64,000 nt of DNA from BPJU01 sp964425225 (GTDB lineage Bacteria; Planctomycetota; Planctomycetia; Pirellulales; Pirellulaceae), in the NCBI GenBank assembly GCA_964425225.1, contig CAYRMD010000005.1, forward strand, positions 1 to 64,000, written 5' to 3'. Made by a program: the position numbers and the translations under genes. The notes under the pieces are model-generated. The model saw nothing but the letters and a program-made list of their open reading frames with translations, was not told where the DNA came from and made no database searches. Within the stretch, counting starts at the first letter, position 1, and each line of letters starts with the position of its first letter. Below, in pieces: positions 32,776 to 41,304 of the stretch.

Positions 32776-34722
32776 ATGAATCTCTGGTCGAATTGGTGGG
32801 TGCGAGCTACGTCCTGGTCGAACCCGCTGCGGTTGGCCCGCTGGTGGAAATTAGTGCAGCAGATCAACGCGTGGGAGTCTGAGTTGCAAAAGCTGTCGGA
32901 CCAGGAGTTGCGCAAGCGGAGCCTTGCTCTTCGCTATCGAACCCGGGCGGGTGAGAATCCGGGTAAGTTTCTGGCCGAAGCGTATGCCTTGGTGCGCGAG
33001 GCAAGTTGTCGCACCACAGGGCTGCGGCATTACGATGTGCAACTACTCGGTGGCATCGCATTGTTCCATGGTTTTATTGCCGAGATGGACACCGGGGAAG
33101 GCAAGACGCTCACGGCTAGTTTACCGTTGTACCTGCACGCACTGGCCGGCAAAGGAGCTCATTTGGCAACGGTCAATGATTACTTGGCCCAACGGGATGC
33201 CGAACTGTTACGACCGCTATACGAGCTGCTGGGACTGAGCGTAGGACTAGTTTTGACCAGCAGTACTCCGGACGAGCGGCGTAAAGCGTACGCAGCTGAC
33301 ATCACCTACGGTACGGCCAAGGAGTTCGGGTTCGATTTCTTGCGCGATCGGCTTCTGCTGAGGCGTATGGGGGTGACAACGAGCGACTTTTTGGGCCAGG
33401 GAAGTTCCCAACGGTGGGATCTTACCGGTGAGCAACCGGTTCAGCGCGGATTTTACTTTGGTGTGGTTGACGAGGCCGACAGCGTGCTCATCGACGAAGC
33501 TCGGACGCCGCTTATTATCGGCGCGATCGATTCGCAACTGCAGGAGCGTATCGCGGCAGCATTTCAGTGGAGTGCGGCTGTGGCGCCTCAGTTCGTCGAG
33601 GATGAACATTATCTATTCGACCATGAAGACAAAAAAGTAGAATTGACCGCCGCGGGACGACAACTGGTGCGGACTTTACCACGGCACGGGCCGGTTCGGT
33701 CCATGGGTTTAGTCGATTTATATGAGTACGTAGAACGGGCCATCAAGGTCTACCGCGAGTACCATCGGGATCGACAATACATTGTCGAAAACGGTGAAGT
33801 GGTGATCATCGACGAATATACCGGAAGGAAGGCCGAGGGACGCAAATGGCGCGACGGCATCCACCAAGCCGTCGAAGCTAAAGAAGGCTTGCGCGTCACG
33901 GTACCCACCGGCCAAGCGGCTCGGATCACGGTACAAGATCTGTTTCTGCGCTACCGTTATCTGGCGGGCATGACCGGTACGGCGATATCGGCAGCCGGCG
34001 AATTTCGAAAAATTTATCGTACCCCGGTCGTACGGATTCCCACAAATCGTCCGATTATTCGGATTCGTTGGCCCGACAAAGTGTTTGGCACCAGCGAGGC
34101 GAAGTGGCAAGCCATCGTCGACGAGGTCCAAGAGCTGCATCGGCAAGGAAGACCTGTGTTGATCGGCACCCGCTCGATCGACAAGTCGCAGCACCTATCG
34201 TTCATGTTATCGGCCGCGGGTATCCCTCACCAGGTGCTCAATGCACATGAAATCGCCCGAGAAGCCCAGATTGTTGCGCAAGCTGGTCAACGCGGGCGAG
34301 TCACAGTCGCGACGAATATGGCGGGACGCGGAACGGACATCAAACTCGGACCCGGCGTGGCCGAACTGGGTGGCTTGCACGTTATCATAAGTGAAATGCA
34401 TGACGCGGCCAGAATCGATCGGCAACTGGCAGGGCGCTGTGGTCGGCAAGGCGATCCGGGAACCTACCGGCAATTCCTTGCGCTGGATGACGAGATTCTC
34501 TTGAACGGTTTTGGACCCAAAGTCGCTCAGCGCTGGAAGGCACGCGGGGCGCAAAATCCGCCCGGACCCTGGGAACACGTCCGGCGATGGTTCCGGCGGG
34601 CCCAGCGGCGCGTGGAAAAACGACATTTCCAAGATCGGGCCGCCTTGCTATACCACGAACGGCAGCGCAAAAAGATGCAACGCGAATTGGGACAAGATCC
34701 CTACCTGGATACTCCCGATTAA
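32776..34722 (+). CDS. Short SecA-like preprotein translocase ATPase
   Basis: This is a SecA-family motor ATPase of 648 residues, against about 850-1,000 for housekeeping SecA. NBD1 carries Walker A TGEGKT (K110), TVNDYLAQRDAE and DITYGTAKEFGFDFLRD. The DEAD-like VVDEADSVLIDEARTPLII follows, and the cross-linking domain and EYTGRKAEGRKW come next. NBD2 includes GMTGTA, VTVATNMAGRGTDIKLG and the arginine-finger region RIDRQLAGRCGRQGDPG. After the motor only a short piece of helical scaffold remains (RRVEKRHFQDRAALLYHERQ). The helical wing and the Cys-rich zinc C-terminus that binds SecB and lipid are absent. It is therefore an accessory, not the housekeeping, SecA (inference). It precedes three HlyD-type genes on the same strand, across a 350-base gap. 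Confidence 0.88.
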   Translation: MNLWSNWWVRATSWSNPLRLARWWKLVQQINAWESELQKLSDQELRKRSLALRYRTRAGENPGKFLAEAYALVREASCRTTGLRHYDVQLLGGIALFHGFIAEMDTGEGKTLTASLPLYLHALAGKGAHLATVNDYLAQRDAELLRPLYELLGLSVGLVLTSSTPDERRKAYAADITYGTAKEFGFDFLRDRLLLRRMGVTTSDFLGQGSSQRWDLTGEQPVQRGFYFGVVDEADSVLIDEARTPLIIGAIDSQLQERIAAAFQWSAAVAPQFVEDEHYLFDHEDKKVELTAAGRQLVRTLPRHGPVRSMGLVDLYEYVERAIKVYREYHRDRQYIVENGEVVIIDEYTGRKAEGRKWRDGIHQAVEAKEGLRVTVPTGQAARITVQDLFLRYRYLAGMTGTAISAAGEFRKIYRTPVVRIPTNRPIIRIRWPDKVFGTSEAKWQAIVDEVQELHRQGRPVLIGTRSIDKSQHLSFMLSAAGIPHQVLNAHEIAREAQIVAQAGQRGRVTVATNMAGRGTDIKLGPGVAELGGLHVIISEMHDAARIDRQLAGRCGRQGDPGTYRQFLALDDEILLNGFGPKVAQRWKARGAQNPPGPWEHVRRWFRRAQRRVEKRHFQDRAALLYHERQRKKMQRELGQDPYLDTPD

Positions 34723-35072
34723 GTACGCTTACGTTGGTGTCGAGTACTCAGTGCCGCCTGTGTGGGGAACTAGCAAAACTAGAGTACTGATCCATAAACA
34801 AATGTGAGTACTCGCTCCTCCCACGCCTAAGCTTACACAGTCGATGCACGCAGCCTATAACCTGGCATTCATATATTCGGAACGACGGCTGCAACCGTTA
34901 CCACGGTTACCGTCTAGCGTACCTTCACGGGAAGCCTGCCCTGCGATGCCGACCGATTCATTGTTCGTGCTTCCTGTGTCGGATAGACTGAACCGTAGGC
35001 AGGTCTACGGGGAATATTTCGGCGGTATGGTCGATAGGACGTTTAGGGCTCACAGCACTAGAAGAGAGTGGC
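34723..35072. promoter_or_regulatory. Intergenic region with repeated AGTACT palindromes
   Basis: This is the 350-base gap between the SecA-like gene and the GAF-like/HlyD gene. GAGTACTC occurs at 34742-34749 and 34806-34813, and AGAGTACT at 34781-34788. An imperfect inverted repeat AACCGTTACCACGGTTACC lies near 34890-34910. These could be operator sites, but no regulator gene is nearby and the assignment is speculative. Confidence 0.3.
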
Positions 35073-37121
35073 ATGTCGGATTCTGAATCGATCAACACCG
35101 AGGCGCTGGAGCAGACCAAAGCGCAAATTCGTGCGCTCGTCAACGAGATTGCTCAGTTGGCCAAGAGCGATCTGGGACCGGCCGAGTTCTATCCAGCGTT
35201 TTTGCAGCGACTGATCGCCGCATTAGCCGCGATCGGGGGAGCCGTTTGGATTTTGAGTGAGGGACGGCGGTTTCGGCTGGCTTGCCAAATCAACGTTACT
35301 GGATCGCTCAATGACGAGCAGTCCGACGAAGCGCAGCGCCACCTGAAGCTCTTGTCCTATGTCTTGGCCACGGGACGCTCTCAATTGGTCCCGCCGCTTT
35401 TCAGTGCCGAGCGCGAGGAGATGGGCGCCAATCCGACGCCCTATCTGTTGGTTCTCGCTCCCTTTGGGCCGGAGGGCGATCCGGCGGGACTAGTGGAGAT
35501 TTTTCAAAGGCCCGAGTCAGCCCCAGCCACGCAACGGGGTTACGAACGCTTCGTGGTTCAGATGTGTGAGCTGGCCACAGAGTGGCTGAAGTCACAAAAG
35601 TTGCGCGAGTTCAGTCAGCGCCATTCGCTGTGGGCACAGGCTGACCAGTTTGCCCGCCTGGTGCACGAGTCGCTGGATTTGCGCGACACTGCGTATACGA
35701 TCGTCAACGAGGGGCGTCGGTTAATTGGTTGCGATCGAATAACGTTGGCCATTCGTCGCGGGCGCAAGTGTGTCGTTTATGCCATCAGCGGCCAAGATAC
35801 GGTCGAAAGCCGATCGAACCTTGTCGTAGCGCTTAACGAATTAACATCGAAAGTAGCCGTCATCGGCGAACCGCTCTGGTATGAGGGTAGGACGGACGAT
35901 CTGCCGCCTCAATTGGAGTCAGCAATCCACCGATACTGCGAAGAATCGTATGCCAAGATGATCACCGTGTTGCCGTTGCGTCGACCAAAGGGCGAAGCCT
36001 TGCGCCAGTTGGAGCTTAAGCGGCACGAAGCGTCGGCGGAGAGAAACGAATCGAATCCGATCATTGGAGCCTTGGTCGTCGAGCAGATCGAGACCGATGT
36101 GCCTCGGGAAGTGCTCGCGCAACGCATCGACCTCGTGTACGAACATGCCGCACGAGCTCTGTCCAACAGCCTGGAACACCACAGTGTATTCTTGCTACCG
36201 GTATGGCGCGCGATCGGAAAGAGCCGGTGGTTGGTCGAAGCGCGTAATTTGCCCAAGACACTGCTGGCCATCCTGATGGGACTTCTACTACTGGGTGCGC
36301 TTTTTGTTGTTCCGACCGAATTGAAGATTGGTGCTGAGGGCCAACTGGAACCGGTTACCAAGCAGTATGTGTTCGTCAACGTTTCAGGAACGGTCACACG
36401 TGTATTGGTGGAAGATCAGCAACCGGTAGCGAAAGGAGACCTACTCGTTGAGACGTACAACCCTGACTTGTTCTTGGAGTTGAATCGAGTCGAAGGAGAG
36501 CGATTGACGACTCAAGAGCGATTGGTAGCTACGCGGCGCGCCTTGTCGACACGCGGCTTAACAGAAGATGAACGCACGAAGTTGGCCGGTCAAGTGGAGG
36601 AGCTAACCCAGGCACTGCGAAGTCTTGAGGAACAGATTGCCCTGCGCAAGCAACAGATCGAGCAGCTCAACATTCGCGCTCCGATCAGTGGGCGGGTTCT
36701 GTTGAGCTGGGATGTGGAGCGTACGCTCTTGAACCGGAAAGTGGAGCCGGGCCAAATCCTCATGGCCATTGCTGATCCGACAGGCGATTGGGAACTGGAG
36801 TTGTCGGTACCGGACCGCCGGATGGGACATGTCAACCGCGCTCGTCAGGATCGCCCCGATTTGGCGGTGGATTTTGTTGTGGCAACTGATCCGCGGCACC
36901 GCCATCAGGGTCGCATCAAATACGTCGACCAAGTAACACGTGTGGATCCGCAAGCAGGTCACAACGTGATGGTTCGGGTGGACATTGACGAGGAGGCACT
37001 TCGCAGTGAGCTTCGGCCGGGAGCCAAGGTTCACGCACGCATCCACTGCGGGCCAACCAATTGGGGCTACCGGTTGTTCCACGAGGTTTTGGCATGGATC
37101 CAGACTCGGTTGCTGTTCTAG
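35073..37121 (+). CDS. GAF-like domain / membrane anchor / HlyD-type adaptor fusion
   Basis: This is a 682-residue protein. The N-terminal ~390 residues look cytoplasmic and contain one or two GAF-like alpha/beta segments (for example ALAAIGGAVWILSEGRRFRLA and IGALVVEQIE). A transmembrane helix (NLPKTLLAILMGLLLLGALFVVP, ~res 395-417) leads into a HlyD/biotinyl-lipoyl-like adaptor region: LEPVTKQYVFVNVSGTVTRVLVEDQQPVAKGD, a coiled-coil hairpin rich in Glu/Gln/Arg, then NIRAPISGRVL. The topology suggests a cytoplasmic sensor joined to a periplasmic adaptor. HlyD-family adaptors join inner-membrane pumps to outer-membrane channels. Start ATG 35073 is preceded by AGAGAG. It is the first gene of a three-gene run. 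Confidence 0.82.
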   Translation: MSDSESINTEALEQTKAQIRALVNEIAQLAKSDLGPAEFYPAFLQRLIAALAAIGGAVWILSEGRRFRLACQINVTGSLNDEQSDEAQRHLKLLSYVLATGRSQLVPPLFSAEREEMGANPTPYLLVLAPFGPEGDPAGLVEIFQRPESAPATQRGYERFVVQMCELATEWLKSQKLREFSQRHSLWAQADQFARLVHESLDLRDTAYTIVNEGRRLIGCDRITLAIRRGRKCVVYAISGQDTVESRSNLVVALNELTSKVAVIGEPLWYEGRTDDLPPQLESAIHRYCEESYAKMITVLPLRRPKGEALRQLELKRHEASAERNESNPIIGALVVEQIETDVPREVLAQRIDLVYEHAARALSNSLEHHSVFLLPVWRAIGKSRWLVEARNLPKTLLAILMGLLLLGALFVVPTELKIGAEGQLEPVTKQYVFVNVSGTVTRVLVEDQQPVAKGDLLVETYNPDLFLELNRVEGERLTTQERLVATRRALSTRGLTEDERTKLAGQVEELTQALRSLEEQIALRKQQIEQLNIRAPISGRVLLSWDVERTLLNRKVEPGQILMAIADPTGDWELELSVPDRRMGHVNRARQDRPDLAVDFVVATDPRHRHQGRIKYVDQVTRVDPQAGHNVMVRVDIDEEALRSELRPGAKVHARIHCGPTNWGYRLFHEVLAWIQTRLLF

Positions 37122-37180
37122 TTGGACCAGGAGCCAGTTGCGGGGCTAGGGACTGATTTAGCTGGAGACGAGGAAATACC

Positions 37181-38089
37181 ATGTTGGGTGCAATCTATGT
37201 AAGCTGTTGCGCGCCGCTGCTGCTGGCAGCGGCTCCCGATTCGCCGTCGAACGGCGCTAGCGTCCGTTTTAGTGGCCAGGTGACGTTAATCCGCCACGTC
37301 CAAGTTCCCGCACGCCAACCGGGGCTGTTGGAAAAAATACTCGTCATGGAAGGGCAAATGGTGGCTCCAGAGCAGCTTTTGGGAGAGATCGATAGCTCCG
37401 AGGCGAAGCTTCGGCTAGAAGCCGCTCGTCGCGAATACGAAGCCGCTGCCGAGCAAGCCAAGGAAGACGTCAAAGTGCAAGAAGCACGAGCTACGGCCGC
37501 AGTGGCACAGGCCGAACGGGACGATTCCTTGGCAGCTAACCGCCGGTCGCCTGGTGCTGTGCCTGAGACGCAATTGAGGCGCGAGGAGTTGACGGCCGAA
37601 CGCGCCCGTTTGCAGGTCAAAGTGGCCGAAATGGAGTTCTCCGTGGCAGGACTTACCGCCAAAGCCCAACAGGCCAAAATGCAGGTCATCGAACATGAAA
37701 TCCAAACGCGCCGTATTGTGGCCCCATTTGCTGGCCTGGTGGTGGAACTTTACAAGCAGGAAGGCGAATGGGTTCAGGCAGGCGATCCGGTCTTGCGCTT
37801 GGTACAAATGGATCGCCTGTGGGTCGAAGGATATGTCGAGGCGCACGCGGCAGCACCGTATGAATTGATCGGGCAAGTGGCGAATATCCAGGTAGATCTG
37901 CCCGGCGGACGCGTCCATAATGTCCAGGCGCCGGTCAGCTACGTGGCACAAATTGTGGAAGGCAAAGATTATCGTGTCCGAATTGAAATCGATAATGTGC
38001 CCGTGTTGCAGGAAAGCGACCGCGTCTATTGGCTTCTCCAACCGGGCTTAACGGCCCATGTCAGCATTCGGTTGAACCGTAAACAATAG
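37181..38089 (+). CDS. HlyD-family periplasmic adaptor protein
   Basis: This is a 302-residue membrane-fusion/adaptor protein. It has an N-terminal signal-like segment (LGAIYVSCCAPLLLAAAP) and a lipoyl-half motif (VQVPARQPGLLEKILVMEGQMV). A coiled-coil hairpin (EYEAAAEQAKEDVKVQEARAT) follows, then the second lipoyl half (RRIVAPFAGLVVELYKQEGEWV) and a beta-barrel region. GAGGAAAT precedes the ATG by about 6 bases. It lies 59 bases after the GAF-like/HlyD gene and 18 bases before the M50/HlyD gene, so they are probably one operon. No RND, ABC or TolC gene is present in the window. Confidence 0.87.
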   Translation: MLGAIYVSCCAPLLLAAAPDSPSNGASVRFSGQVTLIRHVQVPARQPGLLEKILVMEGQMVAPEQLLGEIDSSEAKLRLEAARREYEAAAEQAKEDVKVQEARATAAVAQAERDDSLAANRRSPGAVPETQLRREELTAERARLQVKVAEMEFSVAGLTAKAQQAKMQVIEHEIQTRRIVAPFAGLVVELYKQEGEWVQAGDPVLRLVQMDRLWVEGYVEAHAAAPYELIGQVANIQVDLPGGRVHNVQAPVSYVAQIVEGKDYRVRIEIDNVPVLQESDRVYWLLQPGLTAHVSIRLNRKQ

Positions 38090-38107
38090 AGCGAAGTTCG
38101 ACTTATC

Positions 38108-40354
38108 ATGGCGACTCTGGCTGAAAGTCTAGCGAGCAGCACTTCTCGACCGTTGCCGTTACGCCTGCGGCCGGATCTGAAGGTGCGACGCCATCGCTAT
38201 CATGGCCGTGTCTATTGGGTGGTCAAGGAGCCCGTAGGCCTGAATTATTTTCGTTTTCATGAAGAGGAATTCGCGATCCTCCAAATGCTCGATGGTCACA
38301 CGAGCATGGAGCAGATCAAGGAACAATTCGAAGCCCGTTTTGCTCCGCAGAAACTGCCCTACCGTGAATTGCAGCAATTTATCGGCCAGTTGCATCGCAG
38401 TGGATTGGTGATCTCCGAGGTCGCGGGTCAAGGTGCACAACTGCGTCGGCGCAGGGACGAAAAGCGGCGCAAGGAACTCTTGGCCAAACTGGCCAATATA
38501 TTCGCTCTGCGATTCCGCGGCGTTGACCCCGAAAGGGTTCTACGCTGGTTGTTACCGCTGACCAGTTGGTTTTTTTCGCCGCTGGCGATCCTATGTGTCG
38601 TGTTACTAGCTGTGGCGGCTGGACTGCTGGTCCTGGTCCAATTTGACGTGTTTCGGTCGCGGTTGCCTGCTTTCCATGAGTTCTTCGGACCGCACAATTG
38701 GTTCTATCTTGCGGTGATCATGGCCGTCGTCAAGGTGTTGCATGAGTTCGGCCATGGACTGTCGTGCAAGCGGTATGGGGGCGAGTGCCACGAGATCGGG
38801 TTGATGCTTTTGGTTTTTACGCCGTGCCTCTACTGCAATGTTTCCGACTCGTGGATGCTCCCCAACAAATGGCAACGTGCTTTTATCGGGGCTGCCGGTA
38901 TGTATGTCGAATTGTTCCTGGCATCGATCGCCACCTTTCTCTGGTGGTTCAGTGAGCCGGGGCTCTTCAACCAGATCTGTCTGTCGGTCATGTTCGTGTG
39001 CTCGGTAAGTACTGTGGTCTTTAACGGCAACCCTCTGTTGCGATTCGACGGTTACTACATCTTGATGGATTTATTGGAGATACCCAACCTCCGGCAAAAG
39101 TCCTCGGAAATCCTGCGGCGTTTCCTGGTAGGACTTTGCCTGGGTATTGAACAACCGGAAAGTCCTTTTTTACCGAAGCGCCATCAGTTTTTATTCGGAC
39201 TTTACACCATGGCATCGGCCGTGTATCGCTGGATCGTGGTGTTCTCGATCCTGTATTTCCTGAATAAAGTGCTGGAACCCTACGGCTTAAAAATCCTCGG
39301 GCGATTGATTGCCGTAGCTGGGTTCGTCGGTTTGGTGGTACAGCCGGTGTATCAACTGGTCCGATTCTTCTATGTTCCGGGGAGGATGCACAAAGTGAAA
39401 CGACATCGAGTTTGGGCAACGGCTGCCGTAGTGCTCTGTGTGGTCGGGGGCATTCTGTTTGTGCCCTTGCCGTATGAAGTGCGCTGCGCTTTTACGATTC
39501 AGCCCTACGGAGCCGAGCCGGTGTTTGCACGCGTCGGCGGCCAATTAGTCGAGGTGTTCGTCCAGCCAGGGCAACGTGTTAAACAGGGCGACCTCTTGGC
39601 TCGACTGGAGAATATGGAACTGCACCTTAACTTGGCACGCTTGCAAGCGGACCGGCGCCGATACGAGGCGCAGCTCACTGCCTGGGAACAGCAGCGCTTA
39701 CGATTAAAAGGAATCGACACAACCGTCAGCGAACAAATTCCCCAATTAAAAGAGCTCTTGGCTACTACCGAAACCCAGATCCGGCAAATCGAGAAACAAC
39801 TCAGTTACCTTCAGGTGCGTGCACCTGTGGATGGCACTGTGATTGCGCCGGAACCGCGACCCGCAAGCAAACAACAAGAAGGCGTATTGCCCGTCTGGAG
39901 CGGTTCGCTATTGGACCGCCGCAATCGCCTGGCTCGCATCTCCGAAACAGATCTGCTCTGCCGTATCGGTGATCCTCAAGTGGTCGTCGCCGAATTAGTC
40001 GCCGACCAGTCGGTGGTCGACCGCATTCGACCTGGTCAATCGGTACGGCTAAAGCTCTACGCCTTTCCGCACCGCGTCGTGACGGGACGAGTCGACAAGG
40101 TGGGGGAGGACAAACTCCGGACGGTACCGGCTGGATTAACGCGCGAGGGCAGCGGGGGTATTGAAACGGTGACGGATGAAACGGGGCAACCAAGACCTTT
40201 GCACCCATCGTATCCGGTGCGCGTCACTTTGGACGAAAAGCACCCGGATTTCCAAATCGGCATGGCCGGGCTGGCACGTATCAAAGTGGATTGGACCCCG
40301 TTGGCACATCGCTGGTATCGGTACTTGGCTCGTACGTTCCATTTCGAGTTGTAA
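38108..40354 (+). CDS. PqqD-like / M50 site-2-type membrane protease / HlyD fusion
   Basis: This is a 748-residue protein of the 'putative peptide zinc metalloprotease' type. Residues ~20-105 are a PqqD-like winged-helix region (RPDLKVRRHRYHGRVYWVVK, FAILQMLDGHTSMEQI). The M50 intramembrane metalloprotease core has HEFGH (H212-H216) and NPLLRFDGYY (D314), with hydrophobic helices around them, so the zinc site looks complete. From about residue 455 a HlyD-like part follows: VGGQLVEVFVQPGQRVKQGD, a coiled coil, then VRAPVDGTVIAPEP and a barrel domain. In other systems PqqD-like domains bind peptide leaders, and fused M50/HlyD proteins occur near peptide export genes. The natural substrate here is unknown. 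Confidence 0.87.
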   Translation: MATLAESLASSTSRPLPLRLRPDLKVRRHRYHGRVYWVVKEPVGLNYFRFHEEEFAILQMLDGHTSMEQIKEQFEARFAPQKLPYRELQQFIGQLHRSGLVISEVAGQGAQLRRRRDEKRRKELLAKLANIFALRFRGVDPERVLRWLLPLTSWFFSPLAILCVVLLAVAAGLLVLVQFDVFRSRLPAFHEFFGPHNWFYLAVIMAVVKVLHEFGHGLSCKRYGGECHEIGLMLLVFTPCLYCNVSDSWMLPNKWQRAFIGAAGMYVELFLASIATFLWWFSEPGLFNQICLSVMFVCSVSTVVFNGNPLLRFDGYYILMDLLEIPNLRQKSSEILRRFLVGLCLGIEQPESPFLPKRHQFLFGLYTMASAVYRWIVVFSILYFLNKVLEPYGLKILGRLIAVAGFVGLVVQPVYQLVRFFYVPGRMHKVKRHRVWATAAVVLCVVGGILFVPLPYEVRCAFTIQPYGAEPVFARVGGQLVEVFVQPGQRVKQGDLLARLENMELHLNLARLQADRRRYEAQLTAWEQQRLRLKGIDTTVSEQIPQLKELLATTETQIRQIEKQLSYLQVRAPVDGTVIAPEPRPASKQQEGVLPVWSGSLLDRRNRLARISETDLLCRIGDPQVVVAELVADQSVVDRIRPGQSVRLKLYAFPHRVVTGRVDKVGEDKLRTVPAGLTREGSGGIETVTDETGQPRPLHPSYPVRVTLDEKHPDFQIGMAGLARIKVDWTPLAHRWYRYLARTFHFEL

Positions 40355-40757
40355 GACAAATGCAACATCGGTTTTGATGAGGGTCCACAACCCGGGTAAT
40401 ACTCGGGGTTCTGTATGAATCGCGCCTGTGCTCCGTAACGCCGTTACGTTGAAATCGTTTGCATTAGACAAGCCCCATGAGATACCAGAAGTGGAGCCTG
40501 GAAGGCAGCAAGTTTCGCCTATCCGATTACGAAGAATTTACGGGTTAAATGAACCAGGAGTGCAGAATTCTTGGCGAAAAATCCGACCACCTGACATTTT
40601 CTTTCAGGGTTTTCCAGTATACTTTATCGAAACGGGGAACGGATGGCCCGCATCGAGCGTCCAAGTCGTGGGTCAGTAGCGGGCCACTGTGGGCTAGTAA
40701 TCTCCCGCCGAACCAGGGCTGGGAGCTGTGTACGTAACCACGTAGAGGGAGTAGGAC
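40355..40757. other. Intergenic region upstream of DUF3467 gene
   Basis: About 400 bases without a convincing gene. A TATACT at 40618-40623 could be a -10 element for the DUF3467 gene, but the nearest TTGACA-like hexamer (CTGACA at 40591) is 21 bases away, so I do not call a promoter. I saw no terminator for the HlyD operon. Confidence 0.35.
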
Positions 40758-41180
40758 ATGAGTGACGAAGCTCTCAAGCAACAAGAGGCCGTGAGAATGT
40801 CTGCCGGGGAGGCAGCCAAGGTGTCGGACACCCCGGTCGTGCCGCCTCGCACCGAGCAACAGCCCGCCCAGCAACAACAGCCGGCTGTGGCCCAAGTGAT
40901 GGTTGACGACAGCAATGTCATCGCCACGTATTCGAATTTCTGTCGCGTGACCGGGTCGCCGGAAGAGCTGATCATTGACTTTGGTTTGAATCCCCAGCCG
41001 ATCGGAATTCCCAAGGATCCCATTAAGGTAAGCCAGAGGGTAATCCTGAATTATTACACGGCGAAGCGGTTGTTGGCTGCTTTGCAAATGTCGGTGCAGC
41101 GCCACGAGGCAATTTTCGGTGTGTTGGAGACGGATATCAACAAGCGGCTCCGCCCCCAATTCCAAATGCCGAGCACGTAA
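40758..41180 (+). CDS. DUF3467 family protein
   Basis: This is a 140-residue soluble protein. After a low-complexity, Gln/Pro-rich N-terminus it has the DUF3467 core: ATYSNFCRVTGSPEELIIDFGL, then VSQRVILNYYTAKRLLAALQMSVQRHEAIFG. The molecular function of the family is unknown. GGGAGTAGG lies just before the ATG. It is a single-gene unit followed by a strong terminator. Confidence 0.85.
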   Translation: MSDEALKQQEAVRMSAGEAAKVSDTPVVPPRTEQQPAQQQQPAVAQVMVDDSNVIATYSNFCRVTGSPEELIIDFGLNPQPIGIPKDPIKVSQRVILNYYTAKRLLAALQMSVQRHEAIFGVLETDINKRLRPQFQMPST

Positions 41181-41225
41181 AACGACTTTTACCGATTCGA
41201 CACCGACGTTTACCTATTAGAGTGC

Positions 41226-41273
41226 ACCACGCTCCAAATTGCGCGCAAGCGCATTTGCGAGCGTGGTTTTTTT
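41226..41273 (+). terminator. Rho-independent terminator after DUF3467 gene
   Basis: A 9-base stem ACCACGCTC (41226-41234) pairs with GAGCGTGGT (41259-41267) and is followed by a run of T to 41273. The loop holds a second small hairpin (TTGCGCGCAAGCGCA). It lies 45 bases after the stop codon. Confidence 0.9.
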
Positions 41274-41304
41274 GTTGGGAGCAAGATCGAGGCTGCGGAA
41301 CGTC

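Noticed and set aside
40591..40623. CTGACA and TATACT as a promoter for the DUF3467 gene
   Set aside because: The spacing is 21 bases; the -10 alone is suggestive but not enough.
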